Shown: positions 25,905 through 35,494 of the stretch, in pieces | Layout: the number at the start of each line of letters is the position of its first letter | Numbering within the stretch: position 1 is the first letter of the stretch | Source of the DNA: Lentisphaerota bacterium | GTDB taxonomy: Bacteria > Verrucomicrobiota > Lentisphaeria > Victivallales > Victivallaceae | Direction of reading: 5' to 3' | NCBI GenBank assembly: GCA_015061685.1 | Contig: SUWD01000016.1 | Location: 1 to 57,467 of the forward strand | Length of the DNA: 57,467 bases | Made by a program: the position numbers and the translations under genes | The notes under the pieces: generated by a model | What the model was told of the DNA's origin: nothing | The model's input: the letters and a program-made list of their open reading frames with translations, nothing else | Database searches by the model: none

Positions 25905-25946
25905 TGCAAAAAAATCATGCCGGAATATATGGTTGTCCGGCATGAT
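25905..25946 (-). terminator. Intrinsic terminator of the pyridoxamine kinase gene
   Basis: Minus strand: perfect 11-bp stem (ATCATGCCGGA with TCCGGCATGAT) followed by a run of seven T. It lies 35 nt beyond the stop codon at 25981 and keeps transcription out of the AraC promoter. Confidence 0.8.
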
Positions 25947-25980
25947 CCTGTCAAAAAAACTTATTATTGAGAAAAGGTAA

Positions 25981-26817
25981 TTACTCTTCCAAAAGTTTAA
26001 GCAGCAGCGGAAAAGCACTCTCAAAATCCACGCCATACCAGTTGTGTCCCTCATAGGAAACAGTCTGACGGATGGATTCGACCGTGTATTCAACAGCTGT
26101 TTTCAACGCCTTTTCCAAACTCTGTCCACGCATCAATGCCGCAAAACAGGCACTGGAAAATACATCGCCTGTGCCATGGAAAGATACCGGCAGTCTCTCA
26201 CTGTAATATTCACAGTAAGTGTCAGTACGGCTGTCGTAAGCCATCACGCCGCATTTGCCCGGTTCCAGAGAGATCCCGGTAAGTGCCGCAACCGGACAAC
26301 CCAATGAACAAAGTCTTTTCAGCAGAGCTTTGATGTCATCGGCAGTGTAACCGGATTCCATATATTTTTCACCAAGCATAAATGCCGCTTCTGTAAGGTT
26401 GGGAACGATGATATCAGCTTTGCCGCACAATTCACCCATGCGTTTGGCAAATGCTTCATCAAAACCGACATAAAGTTTGCCGTTATCCCCCATGGCAGGG
26501 TCAACGAAACGGAGCATACCGTCATGGTAAAAATCAGTAAAAATCTTTTCCACCAATTCGATCTGACGGAATGAACCGAGATAGCCGGTACCAATGCCGT
26601 CAAAAACAATCTTTTCCTCCAGCCAGTGATCGGTGATCGTCTGGATGTCATCAGTCAGATCCCGGAAAGTAAATCTGCTGAATGCCGTATGCGTGGACAG
26701 TACCGCCGTCGGCAGGATCGCCGTTTCAATGCCGGCTGCTGAAATGATCGGCAGAGCCACAGTCAGTGAACACTTGCCGACACATGAGATATCCTGTATT
26801 GAAAGAACTCTTTTCAT
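25981..26817 (-). CDS. pdxY: Pyridoxamine/pyridoxal kinase
   Basis: A 278-residue PfkB/ribokinase-superfamily kinase that phosphorylates pyridoxal-type vitamers to make PLP. The PdxY N-terminus I-Q-D-I-S-C-V-G-K-C-S near 7-17 and L-P-T-A-V-L-S-T-H-T near 35-44 are visible. The C-terminal anion-hole motif H-G-T-G-D-V-F-S near 214-221 contains the catalytic Asp218. Length fits the family. It is monocistronic, with its own promoter (26863-26891) and terminator. The role in vitamin B6 salvage is well established for the family. Confidence 0.88.
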   Translation of the reverse strand: MKRVLSIQDISCVGKCSLTVALPIISAAGIETAILPTAVLSTHTAFSRFTFRDLTDDIQTITDHWLEEKIVFDGIGTGYLGSFRQIELVEKIFTDFYHDGMLRFVDPAMGDNGKLYVGFDEAFAKRMGELCGKADIIVPNLTEAAFMLGEKYMESGYTADDIKALLKRLCSLGCPVAALTGISLEPGKCGVMAYDSRTDTYCEYYSERLPVSFHGTGDVFSSACFAALMRGQSLEKALKTAVEYTVESIRQTVSYEGHNWYGVDFESAFPLLLKLLEE

Positions 26818-26862
26818 TTTTTACCCTTTTTACAAGTTTATTATTTACAGTGTTTCTGCAGT

Positions 26863-26891
26863 AATATACTTCCGCAAACAAGTTGTGTCAA
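26863..26891 (-). promoter_or_regulatory. Promoter of pdxY
   Basis: Minus strand: perfect TTGACA, 17 nt, TATATT, about 45 nt upstream of the ATG at 26817. It is separated from the divergent cinA promoter by about 50 bp. Confidence 0.65.
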
Positions 26892-26943
26892 TGTATGCCA
26901 TACACTTTTATATTCACTTGCAGCGAAAAATATATCCCGGCGG

Positions 26944-26972
26944 TTGCATACTTGGCAAAATCATACTATATT
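26944..26972 (+). promoter_or_regulatory. Promoter of the cinA-recN unit
   Basis: TTGCAT, 17 nt, TATATT. The predicted transcript begins near 26979. The upstream in-frame ATG at 26944 is therefore outside the transcript, and 27007 is the better start for cinA. Confidence 0.55.
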
Positions 26973-27006
26973 ATATGAAAGTGTATGTTTTTTCATGGAG
27001 AATTTT

Positions 27007-28251
27007 ATGCCGATTGCTGTAATTTGTACCGGAACAGAGCTACTTAAAGGCGGCTGCTGCAATACCAATATGTTTCATCTGGGAGGACGTCTCTGCTCTC
27101 TTGCCTCTCCTCCGGTTATGGAATTGAGCATCGGCGATCACCCCGATGAATTATGTTTTGCTCTTTCCTGTGCATTGCAGCAGGCTGATATCATCATCGT
27201 CAGCGGCGGTCTGGGACCGACTTCCGATGATATAACTCTGGAAACCGTTGCCCGCTTTTTCGGAGTAAAACTTGTCGAAGTTGCAGAATTGAAAGAGAAA
27301 GTTGAAAAACGCTGGGCCATGCGGCACAAAGGACACTGCCCAAAATTTCAATACAAACAGGCCATGATCGTCGAGGGAGGAAAATATTTTAACAACCCTG
27401 TCGGAACCGCTTCCGGTATCGCATTTGAAACCGTTTACGGCGGGAAAAAACGCTTCATCTGTCTGCTCCCCGGACCTCCGGCTGAATTTGAAACTGTCCT
27501 CGACAACGGTATGCTGGAGGATATTTCCGCACACACTCGGAAAAGTTGTACAACGTCCGGATTTTTCATCTGCGGGATCGGAGAAACTCAAGTCGCCAGA
27601 GCTGTGGAAGGGCTTTTCAAAGATATGCCGCTGGAAATCGCTTACACCGCCATGCCCGGTGGAACCAAACTTTTTATCAGCGGAGAAAATCCGCAGACCG
27701 TCGATGCGGCAATCAGGCAGGCCCATGATATTTTCGGCAGTAAGGCATTGGATATAAACTGTTTTGATCTGCCGTCAGCTCTGCTTGCCAAACTCAAAAA
27801 ACTGGGTTTGACCTTCGCCTGTGCCGAATCATGCACCGGAGGTCTGGCTGCGGATTCTTTCGTCTCGCTGCCCGGAGCATCGGAAGTATTCAATGGCGGT
27901 ATCGTATCTTATGCAAATCAAGCCAAAATGGATATTCTCGGTGTCTCAAGTGAAATCCTTGAGCAATATGGTGCAGTAAGTCCTCAATGTGCCGAAGCGA
28001 TGGTTAAAGGGGTTTGCAAAGCACTGAAAAGTAATTGTGCTGTCAGTACCACCGGGATAGCCGGACCGGACGGGGGAACTCCGGAAAAACCGGTCGGACT
28101 GGTTTACATCGCCGCTTCCGTCAACAACCTCACAGCCGTAAAAGAATTGCATCTGCACGGCAACCGGAAAATGATCCGGGAACGGACAGTTGCCAATGCT
28201 TTGCAGCTGCTTTGGGAATTGCTTGACGCCCCGGAGAATAATATATGCTGA
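27007..28251 (+). CDS. cinA: CinA: MoaB-like domain plus nicotinamide-nucleotide amidase
   Basis: A 414-residue protein with two domains. The N-terminal MoCF/MoaB-like COG1058 part has G-T-E-L-L-K-G near 9-15, G-G-L-G-P-T-S-D-D near 65-73 and L-L-P-G-P-P-A-E-F near 152-160. The C-terminal PncC amidase has A-E-S-C-T-G-G-L-A near 271-279 and T-T-G-I-A-G-P-D-G-G-T-P near 341-352. It removes damaged or spent pyridine nucleotides (NMN deamidation) and was first named for competence induction. Start: a GGAG sits 6 nt before the ATG at 27007, and the predicted promoter lies downstream of the longer frame's ATG. It overlaps recN by 7 nt. Confidence 0.9.
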   Translation: MPIAVICTGTELLKGGCCNTNMFHLGGRLCSLASPPVMELSIGDHPDELCFALSCALQQADIIIVSGGLGPTSDDITLETVARFFGVKLVEVAELKEKVEKRWAMRHKGHCPKFQYKQAMIVEGGKYFNNPVGTASGIAFETVYGGKKRFICLLPGPPAEFETVLDNGMLEDISAHTRKSCTTSGFFICGIGETQVARAVEGLFKDMPLEIAYTAMPGGTKLFISGENPQTVDAAIRQAHDIFGSKALDINCFDLPSALLAKLKKLGLTFACAESCTGGLAADSFVSLPGASEVFNGGIVSYANQAKMDILGVSSEILEQYGAVSPQCAEAMVKGVCKALKSNCAVSTTGIAGPDGGTPEKPVGLVYIAASVNNLTAVKELHLHGNRKMIRERTVANALQLLWELLDAPENNIC

Positions 28252-29909
28252 ATTATCTCAAAATAAATGATTTTGCCCTTATTGAAAACGCCGAAGTGGA
28301 ATTTACCGGCGGATTCACTGTCGTTACCGGGAAATCCGGTGCCGGTAAATCGATTTTGATGAGTTCCATTGAATTGCTTACCGGCGGCAGAGTAGAACGC
28401 AGCGGAATCCGTTCCGGGTGCAAAAATTACACCGTCTGCGGAGAATTTACCATCCCGGAGGCACTTCTGCCGGAAATTTCATCAATGCTGGAAGATGCCG
28501 GGATCGATTTTTCTTTGGATAATCCGTTACTCAATCTCCGGCGGGTAATCAGCACCTCCGCCACCAGAAATTTCATCAATGATATCCCCGTCGGAGCAAA
28601 ACTTTTATCCGATATCGGCGGCAGATTGATCGATCTGCACGGAGCCAATGAACAACTGTCTCTGACCGTACCGGCAAGACAACTGGAATTGCTTGATAAT
28701 TTTGGAGAATTGCAGGATCTGCGCCGCAAATGTACCGAAATCTGTGATGAATTGAAAAAACTTGCCCGGGAGAAAGATGAGTTTGAAGCCGACCTCCCGG
28801 ATGCTGACGATGCCGACCGGGCCTCCCTCGTTGCAGAAGAAATCGACCGCATAAATCCCGGCCCCGGAGAAGATGAGGAACTTGCCGCCAAGCAGCGTCT
28901 CGGTGCCAATGCAAAAATGGTTCTGGAAACGCTCAATCTGCTTACCAATATGCTCACGGAAAATGAAAATGGTATTGCCGATCAGCTTGGGACGGTCTAT
29001 CATTATCTTGGTGAACTTGATAAAATCGATCCCACGCTTACCGGTGATGCAGCAACAGTTTGTGCAGATTTGCAGAACAATGTTTCCGAATTATCCGCTT
29101 TTCTGGCTTCTCTGACGGACAGAGTAGACCTCGATCCGGAATCTCTGGTCGTTGTCGAAGCCCGTTTAAGTGAAATACACACGCTGAAACGGCGTTATGG
29201 ACCAACTTTGGAACAGGTTTTTGAAACAAAAGAAAAAGCCCGGGCCAGCTTGAAAAAATTCAAGGATGCCCAAAACTGCCGCAAAGAATTTGCCCGCCGG
29301 GAAAAAGAATTGAATTCCCATTTGCTTGCCGTCGCAGAAAAACTTTCTGACGCCCGTAAAAACGCCGCTGAAAAATTCCTTGAACTGGCTGTAAAAAAAT
29401 TAGCTGCAATCGGTTTCAAGGGAGCTGCCATGAAAGCGGAATTCACCCCGATCCCCCCCGGTGCAAGCGGCATGGATAAAATGGAGCTGCTCTTTAATGC
29501 CAACTGCGGTGAGGAGTTGCGTCCTTTGCGTAAAGTCGCCAGCAGCGGTGAATTGTCCCGGGTCATGCTCGCTTTGAAAACCGTCCTCGCCGATGCAGAT
29601 GAAGTACCAACGGTCATTTTTGATGAAATCGATATGAATATCGGCGGCGAAACTGCCAATAAAGTTGCCGAAGAACTCCATTCTCTCGGTGAAAAACGGC
29701 AGATACTCTGCATCTCACACCTTGCTCAAGTCGCCGCCAGAGCCGATAATCATCTGCTGGTGGAAAAAACCGTGGTGAATGACCGGACTGTTTCACAGGT
29801 AGTTAAACTGGATGACCCGGTTCCGGAACTTGCCCGGATGCTCGGCGGTGGAGAATCCGCATTGCGGCATGCCGCTGAATTGAAACAGAATCTGCAGAAA
29901 AATGCCTGA
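28245..29909 (+). CDS. recN: DNA repair protein RecN
   Basis: A 554-residue SMC-like ATPase that brings broken DNA ends together in double-strand-break repair. N-terminal Walker A G-K-S-G-A-G-K-S near 31-38. Coiled-coil regions (about 150-200 and 290-380) are rich in Lys/Glu/Leu. The C-terminal signature is S-S-G-E-L-S-R-V-M-L-A-L near 432-443, Walker B T-V-I-F-D-E-I-D near 455-462, then the H-loop C-I-S-H-L-A-Q-V-A near 488-496. Full length for the family. Translation is coupled to cinA (ATG inside the cinA end). It converges with dprA with only 3 bp between stops and no terminator hairpin. Confidence 0.93.
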   Translation: MLNYLKINDFALIENAEVEFTGGFTVVTGKSGAGKSILMSSIELLTGGRVERSGIRSGCKNYTVCGEFTIPEALLPEISSMLEDAGIDFSLDNPLLNLRRVISTSATRNFINDIPVGAKLLSDIGGRLIDLHGANEQLSLTVPARQLELLDNFGELQDLRRKCTEICDELKKLAREKDEFEADLPDADDADRASLVAEEIDRINPGPGEDEELAAKQRLGANAKMVLETLNLLTNMLTENENGIADQLGTVYHYLGELDKIDPTLTGDAATVCADLQNNVSELSAFLASLTDRVDLDPESLVVVEARLSEIHTLKRRYGPTLEQVFETKEKARASLKKFKDAQNCRKEFARREKELNSHLLAVAEKLSDARKNAAEKFLELAVKKLAAIGFKGAAMKAEFTPIPPGASGMDKMELLFNANCGEELRPLRKVASSGELSRVMLALKTVLADADEVPTVIFDEIDMNIGGETANKVAEELHSLGEKRQILCISHLAQVAARADNHLLVEKTVVNDRTVSQVVKLDDPVPELARMLGGGESALRHAAELKQNLQKNA

Positions 29910-29912
29910 CCG

Positions 29913-31019
29913 TTATTCTCTGACCAACCGGTAATAAAAATCAGAATCCCGCTCGATCAAACAGCGGAATTCCAACTGGGAAAGCACTGACATCAGCAAT
30001 CCGGGTTCCATGCCGGAAAGTTCCTGCAATCCCTCCAGATCATTATCTTTTCGACGGAGCAAATCATAGATCCGGCGGCAGTCATCCGATAAATTTGCCG
30101 TAACTTCAGCGGATTCGGTCTGACTGCTCAATTCGACAGAATGCATTCCGCTGGCAAATGCCAAACGTACATCATCGAAACTCTCGATCAGACCGGCACC
30201 TTCCTTAATAAGTTTCAGACAGCCTTTTGCCTGCGGATTGTCCACCCTGCCCGGTACGGCAAAGACTTCTCTGCCGATTTCACTTGCCAGCTTGGCAGTG
30301 ATCAAAGCTCCGCTGTCCAAACCGGCCTCAACCACGATCGTCGCCCGGCACAATGCCGCCACGATCCGGTTTCGCCGGGGAAAATTGTGACGGCTGATCG
30401 GATAATTCAATGGAAATTCGCTGATCACCGCCCCGCCGCAACGGATTATATCCCGGGCAAGAGGAATATTGTCTTTAGGATACATGTGCATCAATCCGCT
30501 GCCAAGCACACCAATGGTAACTCCTGATGCAGAAACGACTTCCTGATGAACCACTGTATCCGTCCCCTGTGCCAGACCGGAAAAGACCGTACAACCGCAG
30601 TCCACGGCTTCCCTTGCCAGCTGACGGGCCATTTTTTCTCCGTATTTGGAAATGCGGCGGCTGCCGACTATCGCTACGGAACGGTCACTGTTTTCCGGCA
30701 GATTCCCCCGGATATACAAGCAAAGCGGCGAATCAAAAATCTCCCGCAATTCGATCGGATAATTGTCATCCGCCAAAGTGATGATCGACACTCCGCCGCG
30801 TTCAGCAACAGCAAGTTCCCGGGATAATTCGGAATCCCAGTCAAAAGATACGATCCGCTCCGCAAGGATTTTCCCGATACCATCAACCTGCTGAAGATCA
30901 GCCCGTTCCGCTTTGCGTATCTCATCCGGGGAGCCGAATGCATCAAGCAAAGCCTGATAGCGGCCGCATCCCAGACCGGAAATCATATTAAGAGCAATGC
31001 ACAACTCCCTTTCCGTCAT
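29913..31019 (-). CDS. dprA: DNA-protecting/processing protein DprA
   Basis: A 368-residue protein that binds incoming single-stranded DNA and loads RecA during natural transformation. It has an N-terminal helix-hairpin-helix region (about 10-60) and the Rossmann-like core with V-G-S-R-R-I-S-K-Y-G near 117-126, S-G-L-A-Q-G-T-D near 145-152, F-P-R-R-N-R near 213-218 and E-A-G-L-D-S-G-A-L near 230-238. A C-terminal winged-helix segment follows. The open frame extends to 31094. I choose the ATG at 31019, where AGAGG lies 7-8 nt upstream. It follows the stop of the formyltransferase-DUF2062 gene by 1 nt. Confidence 0.92.
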   Translation of the reverse strand: MTERELCIALNMISGLGCGRYQALLDAFGSPDEIRKAERADLQQVDGIGKILAERIVSFDWDSELSRELAVAERGGVSIITLADDNYPIELREIFDSPLCLYIRGNLPENSDRSVAIVGSRRISKYGEKMARQLAREAVDCGCTVFSGLAQGTDTVVHQEVVSASGVTIGVLGSGLMHMYPKDNIPLARDIIRCGGAVISEFPLNYPISRHNFPRRNRIVAALCRATIVVEAGLDSGALITAKLASEIGREVFAVPGRVDNPQAKGCLKLIKEGAGLIESFDDVRLAFASGMHSVELSSQTESAEVTANLSDDCRRIYDLLRRKDNDLEGLQELSGMEPGLLMSVLSQLEFRCLIERDSDFYYRLVRE

Positions 31020-31020
31020 A

Positions 31021-32478
31021 TCAAACCCTCTTTTTCGCTGCAAAAAGCTTTTCCCGCATCTTCCGGTAACGGACAACCAGATAACGCACTCCAAAGTAGG
31101 TCAGAGGAGTCATAACTGCCGCCCACAACAATCCTCCGGCAAAAAACGCTCCGACCAAAGCACCTCCCATATCGGCAAATGCAGACCATTTTTCGGCAAA
31201 AGAAAGCGTTTCACTGTTGAATACCGCCAACAGATTCTTTGCCGCATCCGGCGACAAATCACCGTTTATGATCTTATTCCCCAGCCAGATTTGAACCGGA
31301 TAAATGAATATCGCTGTCGGCGGAGTGGTAATAAAAGTTCCCAAAGCTGCCCCGACTTTCGATCCCCGGAAAACAAATGAGAGAGGAACAGCTATTATCA
31401 ACTGGCAAAATACCGGGATCACACAGCCGACAAACATACCCAATGCCCAGCCGCGGGCAATGTAATCAGGGGAACCGCTCCCACGGACGATTTTGGTGTA
31501 CATATATTTGCAGAAACGGATAAATTTTCCTGCTTTGGCTTTTGCCTGAACTTTTTCTCCCAACGGAACAGGAGTTTTATCCGAATGATATTCAACGGTT
31601 TTCACCTTTTGCCACACGCCGGAATCATTTAAGAAACAAAGTTCTGCTTTTTTATTTTCCCCGTACCTGCCGGCGGCAAAATTTGCCACCGTCTGCGGCA
31701 AAACGACATGATCGCCATTTTCTTTAAGCTTTTCCATATTGAAAAGTGCTGTTTGACGCAAAACATCTTTATAAGGCGGAAACGTCCGGGAGTCTTTTGC
31801 CTCCTGAAGTGCAGTCAAATCATTGCCCTGCAAATCAATTTCAACCGGAGAGGAAATCCCCAGAACCGGGCCGCCATCCAGATCTTCTTTGCCGTTCCCG
31901 GAGTATGTCTGCACCAGAATAACACTGCTTCTCAAACTCCGGCAATTGTCAAGGATCGCTCTTTCCACCGGCTCAAAATGCAAACCGGCATAAACTCTCT
32001 TACCATCTTTTTCCACAGTCAAATCGCCGGGATGAACGTTGAGGGCAGGTAATTTTTCAGCGAGATTGGTCAAAGGCACAAATCCGGCAAAAACAGCAAA
32101 ATCCACGTCGTAAGCAGAAATTATCTGCCAGACCCTTTCGCTCCATTCATTCCGCAGTTTCCGTCTTTCAGGAGAATCCAATCTGATGCTTTCTTCCCCG
32201 TGATCCCGGTAAAATTCACGAATATCCAGCGATTCAAGCGGAACATTATACATCTTTGACAATTCTTCTGCCCGGCTGCTCTCCGGAGCATCGGTAAAAA
32301 TCAAAACCACTTTGTACTCTGCTCCGGCGGCAGAATGACGCAAAAGTACCTCTGCATTACTGCCGGTACCGCTCATGCAAATCACCACTTTTGCCGGTTC
32401 GGAAAGACTGTGTTTTTTTAAATATGCTGTTACTTCACTCATCCCTGATACTTTACCTGAAATATAAAATTTTCTCAC
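31021..32478 (-). CDS. Formyltransferase-like domain fused to a DUF2062 membrane domain
   Basis: A 485-residue two-part protein. Residues about 25-210 resemble the PurN/Fmt formyltransferase fold: V-I-C-M-S-G-T-G-S-N near 32-41 and L-N-V-H-P-G-D-L near 146-153 (the PurN region with a catalytic-type His). From about 325 there is a DUF2062 domain with several transmembrane helices (G-M-F-V-G-C-V-I-P-V-F near 345-355, G-T-F-I-T-T-P-P-T-A near 375-384). The fusion would place the transferase at the inner membrane. The frame opens at a GTG (32478); an in-frame ATG at 32442 is an alternative, and neither has a clear ribosome site. dprA is co-transcribed. Function unknown. Confidence 0.7.
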   Translation of the reverse strand: MRKFYISGKVSGMSEVTAYLKKHSLSEPAKVVICMSGTGSNAEVLLRHSAAGAEYKVVLIFTDAPESSRAEELSKMYNVPLESLDIREFYRDHGEESIRLDSPERRKLRNEWSERVWQIISAYDVDFAVFAGFVPLTNLAEKLPALNVHPGDLTVEKDGKRVYAGLHFEPVERAILDNCRSLRSSVILVQTYSGNGKEDLDGGPVLGISSPVEIDLQGNDLTALQEAKDSRTFPPYKDVLRQTALFNMEKLKENGDHVVLPQTVANFAAGRYGENKKAELCFLNDSGVWQKVKTVEYHSDKTPVPLGEKVQAKAKAGKFIRFCKYMYTKIVRGSGSPDYIARGWALGMFVGCVIPVFCQLIIAVPLSFVFRGSKVGAALGTFITTPPTAIFIYPVQIWLGNKIINGDLSPDAAKNLLAVFNSETLSFAEKWSAFADMGGALVGAFFAGGLLWAAVMTPLTYFGVRYLVVRYRKMREKLFAAKKRV

Positions 32479-32604
32479 TTTGTCATTCTTATTACATTAA
32501 CCTGCTTTCACTGTTTTTTCAACCGTGTAATTGTCTTTAATCCCATTTATTTCGGAAAACTGTAAAATATTTGAAAAAAAATCATTTTTTCCGCAAAAAA
32601 CATA

Positions 32605-32633
32605 TTGCAAACATTGCAATCCGGTGTTATATT
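32605..32633 (+). promoter_or_regulatory. Promoter of the FHA-ftsH operon
   Basis: TTGCAA, 17 nt, TATATT. It predicts a transcript start near 32640, which excludes the longer frame starting at 32531 and supports the FHA start at 32690. Confidence 0.55.
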
Positions 32634-32689
32634 GCCATATTAATAAAGTTGTATATGGAAACACTCTCCCGCAAGGGAGACCAACCCCA

Positions 32690-33232
32690 ATGGTCCGACT
32701 TATGGAAAGAAAACCAAAATTTACAGTTCTCTACGAAAAACTGCGTGGAAAAAGCTTTGAAATCGACCGGGAGGTAATGAGTATCGGCAGAAAAGATTCT
32801 TCCGATATCCAACTCGCCGACGGCAGTGTCAGCAGTCATCATGCCGACATTATCCGCACCGAAAAAGATGGTGAAGTTTGCTATATTCTGCGGGACAACG
32901 ACAGTACCAATGGTACCAAGGTCAATAATGAGCCGATCACGGAAAAAGTCCTGAAAAATTCCGACTTGATCACATTCGGCCATGTCGAAGTGCTTTTTGA
33001 CGGTGCTGAAAGCAAAGCCGATGACGCTCATGTGACCCACACGATTGACATCGGTAATTCCGCAGGAAACACCACCACCACCCAGACACTGACCAATTTC
33101 AGTGCCAGAATGATGAATGAAAAGAAGAAAAATGCCCGTACCAATATGCTTTTGAATGTCATCCTGATCGCCGGCGGCATTCTGGTCATCGGGCTGGTTG
33201 TTTACACCATGTTTATCCATAAGAGGTCTTGA
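32690..33232 (+). CDS. FHA-domain protein with C-terminal membrane anchor
   Basis: A 180-residue protein. An FHA phosphothreonine-binding domain spans about 10-105, with S-I-G-R-K near 26-30, S-V-S-S-H-H-A near 43-49 and the N-D-S-T-N-G-T loop near 69-75 (key Gly, Ser, His and Asn residues present). After a polar linker rich in Thr, a single transmembrane helix (about 152-172) ends in a short basic tail, so the FHA domain faces the cytoplasm. GGGAGA lies about 9 nt before the ATG. Its stop overlaps the ftsH start (TGATG), so the two are made together. It probably docks phosphorylated proteins at the FtsH site; that role is inferred. Confidence 0.8.
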   Translation: MVRLMERKPKFTVLYEKLRGKSFEIDREVMSIGRKDSSDIQLADGSVSSHHADIIRTEKDGEVCYILRDNDSTNGTKVNNEPITEKVLKNSDLITFGHVEVLFDGAESKADDAHVTHTIDIGNSAGNTTTTQTLTNFSARMMNEKKKNARTNMLLNVILIAGGILVIGLVVYTMFIHKRS

Positions 33233-35202
33233 TGAACGATAATAAAAACGGTAATGACAAGCCGGATAATTTCCCCCGGACGCAACCGCCCCGGCGTTCC
33301 CGTGCCGGTTTGGTTTGGCTTTTGATCATGATTCTGATCGGCGTTATGCTGATGTTCAAAACATTCGCTCCCGATCAGCAGATGCAGCCCAACCAGAGCG
33401 AATTTGAGTCCATGCTCAACGCCAAAAAGATCTCTACGATCAATATGACCGCTCAAGGTGATGATATCTTTCTGATCGACGGCGAATTGAACAATACCAA
33501 CCACAATGAAATCAAACTTTACACCACCAGAGTGGTGATGTCCGATTCTCTGCAGAATGCGATGCGTGAATCCGGGGCAAAAATCACCGTGGAATCGGAT
33601 AACTCCGGATTCTGGAATTTTATTTTCGCCAGCGTCCTGCCGATCCTTATCATCATCGGAGTGATCTATTTCATCTCCATGCGGCAGATGAAAATGAATG
33701 GTCATGGTGCAATGGATTTCGGAAAAAGCAAAGCAAGGATGATCCCCCCGGATGAATTGAATGTCCGCTTTTCCGATATCGCCGGAGCCGATGAAGCCAA
33801 AGAGGAAATTTCCGAAATCGTTGAATTTCTGCGTGATCCCCTCCGATTCCAGCTGGTTGGCGGCAGAATCCCCAAAGGATGTCTTCTGGTCGGCGATCCG
33901 GGAACCGGTAAAACTTTGATGGCAAAAGCCGTTGCCTGTGAGGCCGGAGTACCATTCTTCTCCATCAGCGGTTCAGACTTCGTGGAAATGTTCGTCGGTG
34001 TCGGTGCCAGCCGTGTCCGGGATATGTTTGAGCAGGCAAGAAAACATACTCCATGTCTCATATTCATCGATGAGATCGATGCCGTCGGCAGATCACGTTT
34101 CTCCGGATGGGGCGGCGGTCACGATGAAAGAGAACAGACCCTCAACGCCATGCTCGTTGAAATGGATGGATTGGAGAGCCGCAACGGAGTTATCGTCCTC
34201 GCCGCCACCAACCGCCCGGATGTCCTTGACCCGGCACTGCTCCGCCCCGGACGATTCGACCGGCAGGTGGTCATGGATCTGCCGGATATCAACGGCAGAA
34301 AGCAGATTCTCGACGTGCATGTCAAAAAAATCAAAGCTGATTCTTCCGTCAATCTGGATATCATCGCCCGGACAACTCCGGGATTCAGCGGTGCTGACCT
34401 TGCCAATTTGTGCAATGAAGCAGCCTTGCTCGCCGCCAGAAGAAACAAAGAAAATGTTTCCCAGAGCGATATGGAAGAAGCAAGAGATAAGGTCAGTTAC
34501 GGTACCGAAAGACGCAGCCGCAAAATCAATGACCGTGAACGCAGACTTACTGCTTACCACGAGGCCGGTCATACGCTGGTTGCCTTGCACAATGATTATT
34601 GCGTGCCGGTTCATAAAGTTACCATCATCCCCCGTGGTCAATCTGCTCTCGGTGCAACATTCATGATGCCCAAAGAGGACACCTACACCAAGAGCAAACT
34701 TGAACTCAAAGCGATGATGGCGATGTCTCTCGGAGGCAGAGCTGCAGAAGATATCATTTTCGGTGATATCACCACCGGTGCGGCAGCAGATATCCAACAC
34801 CTTACTGATATTGCCCGGAAAATGGTCTGTCAATTCGGCATGAGTAAGCTCGGCCCGGTAAAAATGGGAGACTTCACCAATCATCCGCACATGCGGATCG
34901 ATGGTTTGCCGCCGGACGGGATCTCCAATGAGACCGAAAGAGAGATCGATCTCGAAGTAAGAGCATTGGTTGATGAAGCGTATGCAAATGCGAAAAATTG
35001 TCTCATTGAGCATCGGGATCAGCTGGAAAAAATTGCCAATGCCCTGCTGGAAAAAGAGACTATCTCCATTGATGAGATCAACACTCTGCTGGGATTGACA
35101 CCTCCGGTCATGCAGGCAATCCTGCTTGACACACCGGCGGAAGCTCCCGTTGAGAACACTGAAGCGGAAAACAGTGCCGCCGAAAACAGCGATGAGCAGT
35201 GA
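33232..35202 (+). CDS. ftsH: ATP-dependent zinc metalloprotease FtsH
   Basis: A 656-residue inner-membrane AAA+ protease. TM1 about 26-43, periplasmic domain to about 127, TM2 about 129-149. AAA module: Walker A G-D-P-G-T-G-K-T at 221-228 (Asp instead of the usual Pro at position 2), pore loop F-V-G-V near 254-257, Walker B I-F-I-D-E-I-D at 277-283, second region of homology with R-P-G-R-F-D-R. The zinc site H-E-A-G-H is at 443-447. The start is the ATG at 33232; a TTG one codon upstream is possible. The AGAGG ribosome site lies inside the FHA gene end. It degrades misassembled membrane and some regulatory proteins. Confidence 0.95.
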   Translation: MNDNKNGNDKPDNFPRTQPPRRSRAGLVWLLIMILIGVMLMFKTFAPDQQMQPNQSEFESMLNAKKISTINMTAQGDDIFLIDGELNNTNHNEIKLYTTRVVMSDSLQNAMRESGAKITVESDNSGFWNFIFASVLPILIIIGVIYFISMRQMKMNGHGAMDFGKSKARMIPPDELNVRFSDIAGADEAKEEISEIVEFLRDPLRFQLVGGRIPKGCLLVGDPGTGKTLMAKAVACEAGVPFFSISGSDFVEMFVGVGASRVRDMFEQARKHTPCLIFIDEIDAVGRSRFSGWGGGHDEREQTLNAMLVEMDGLESRNGVIVLAATNRPDVLDPALLRPGRFDRQVVMDLPDINGRKQILDVHVKKIKADSSVNLDIIARTTPGFSGADLANLCNEAALLAARRNKENVSQSDMEEARDKVSYGTERRSRKINDRERRLTAYHEAGHTLVALHNDYCVPVHKVTIIPRGQSALGATFMMPKEDTYTKSKLELKAMMAMSLGGRAAEDIIFGDITTGAAADIQHLTDIARKMVCQFGMSKLGPVKMGDFTNHPHMRIDGLPPDGISNETEREIDLEVRALVDEAYANAKNCLIEHRDQLEKIANALLEKETISIDEINTLLGLTPPVMQAILLDTPAEAPVENTEAENSAAENSDEQ

Positions 35203-35494
35203 TATGATCCGCAGTGCCGCCGACGGCAGCGTACTTCTCAAGCTCCGGGTACACCCCGGAGCAAAACGCAGTGCAGTCAACGGAACATTCGGAGATTCGC
35301 TGAAAGTCGATTTGCAGGCCCCTCCGGTTGACGGCAAAGCCAATGCCGCATTGCTTAAATTCCTCGCTGACAAATTGGGACTGCCCAAAAGTGCAGTTTC
35401 TCTGAAAAGCGGGGAATCCAGCCGGGATAAAGTTGTAATAATTTCGGGAACAACTCCCGATAAGATAATTTCAAACCTTGATATAAAATTATGA
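35192..35494 (+). CDS. DUF167 / YggU-family protein
   Basis: A 100-residue protein of the DUF167 (COG1872) family, a small alpha/beta fold of unknown function. Family motifs: L-R-V-H-P-G-A-K-R-S near 18-27 and A-P-P-V-D-G-K-A-N-A-A-L near 43-54. It starts at the ATG at 35192 inside the end of ftsH (11-nt overlap); an alternative ATG lies at 35204. It overlaps the next gene by 4 nt (ATGA). The tight packing suggests it belongs to the ftsH operon. Confidence 0.85.
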   Translation: MSSDMIRSAADGSVLLKLRVHPGAKRSAVNGTFGDSLKVDLQAPPVDGKANAALLKFLADKLGLPKSAVSLKSGESSRDKVVIISGTTPDKIISNLDIKL

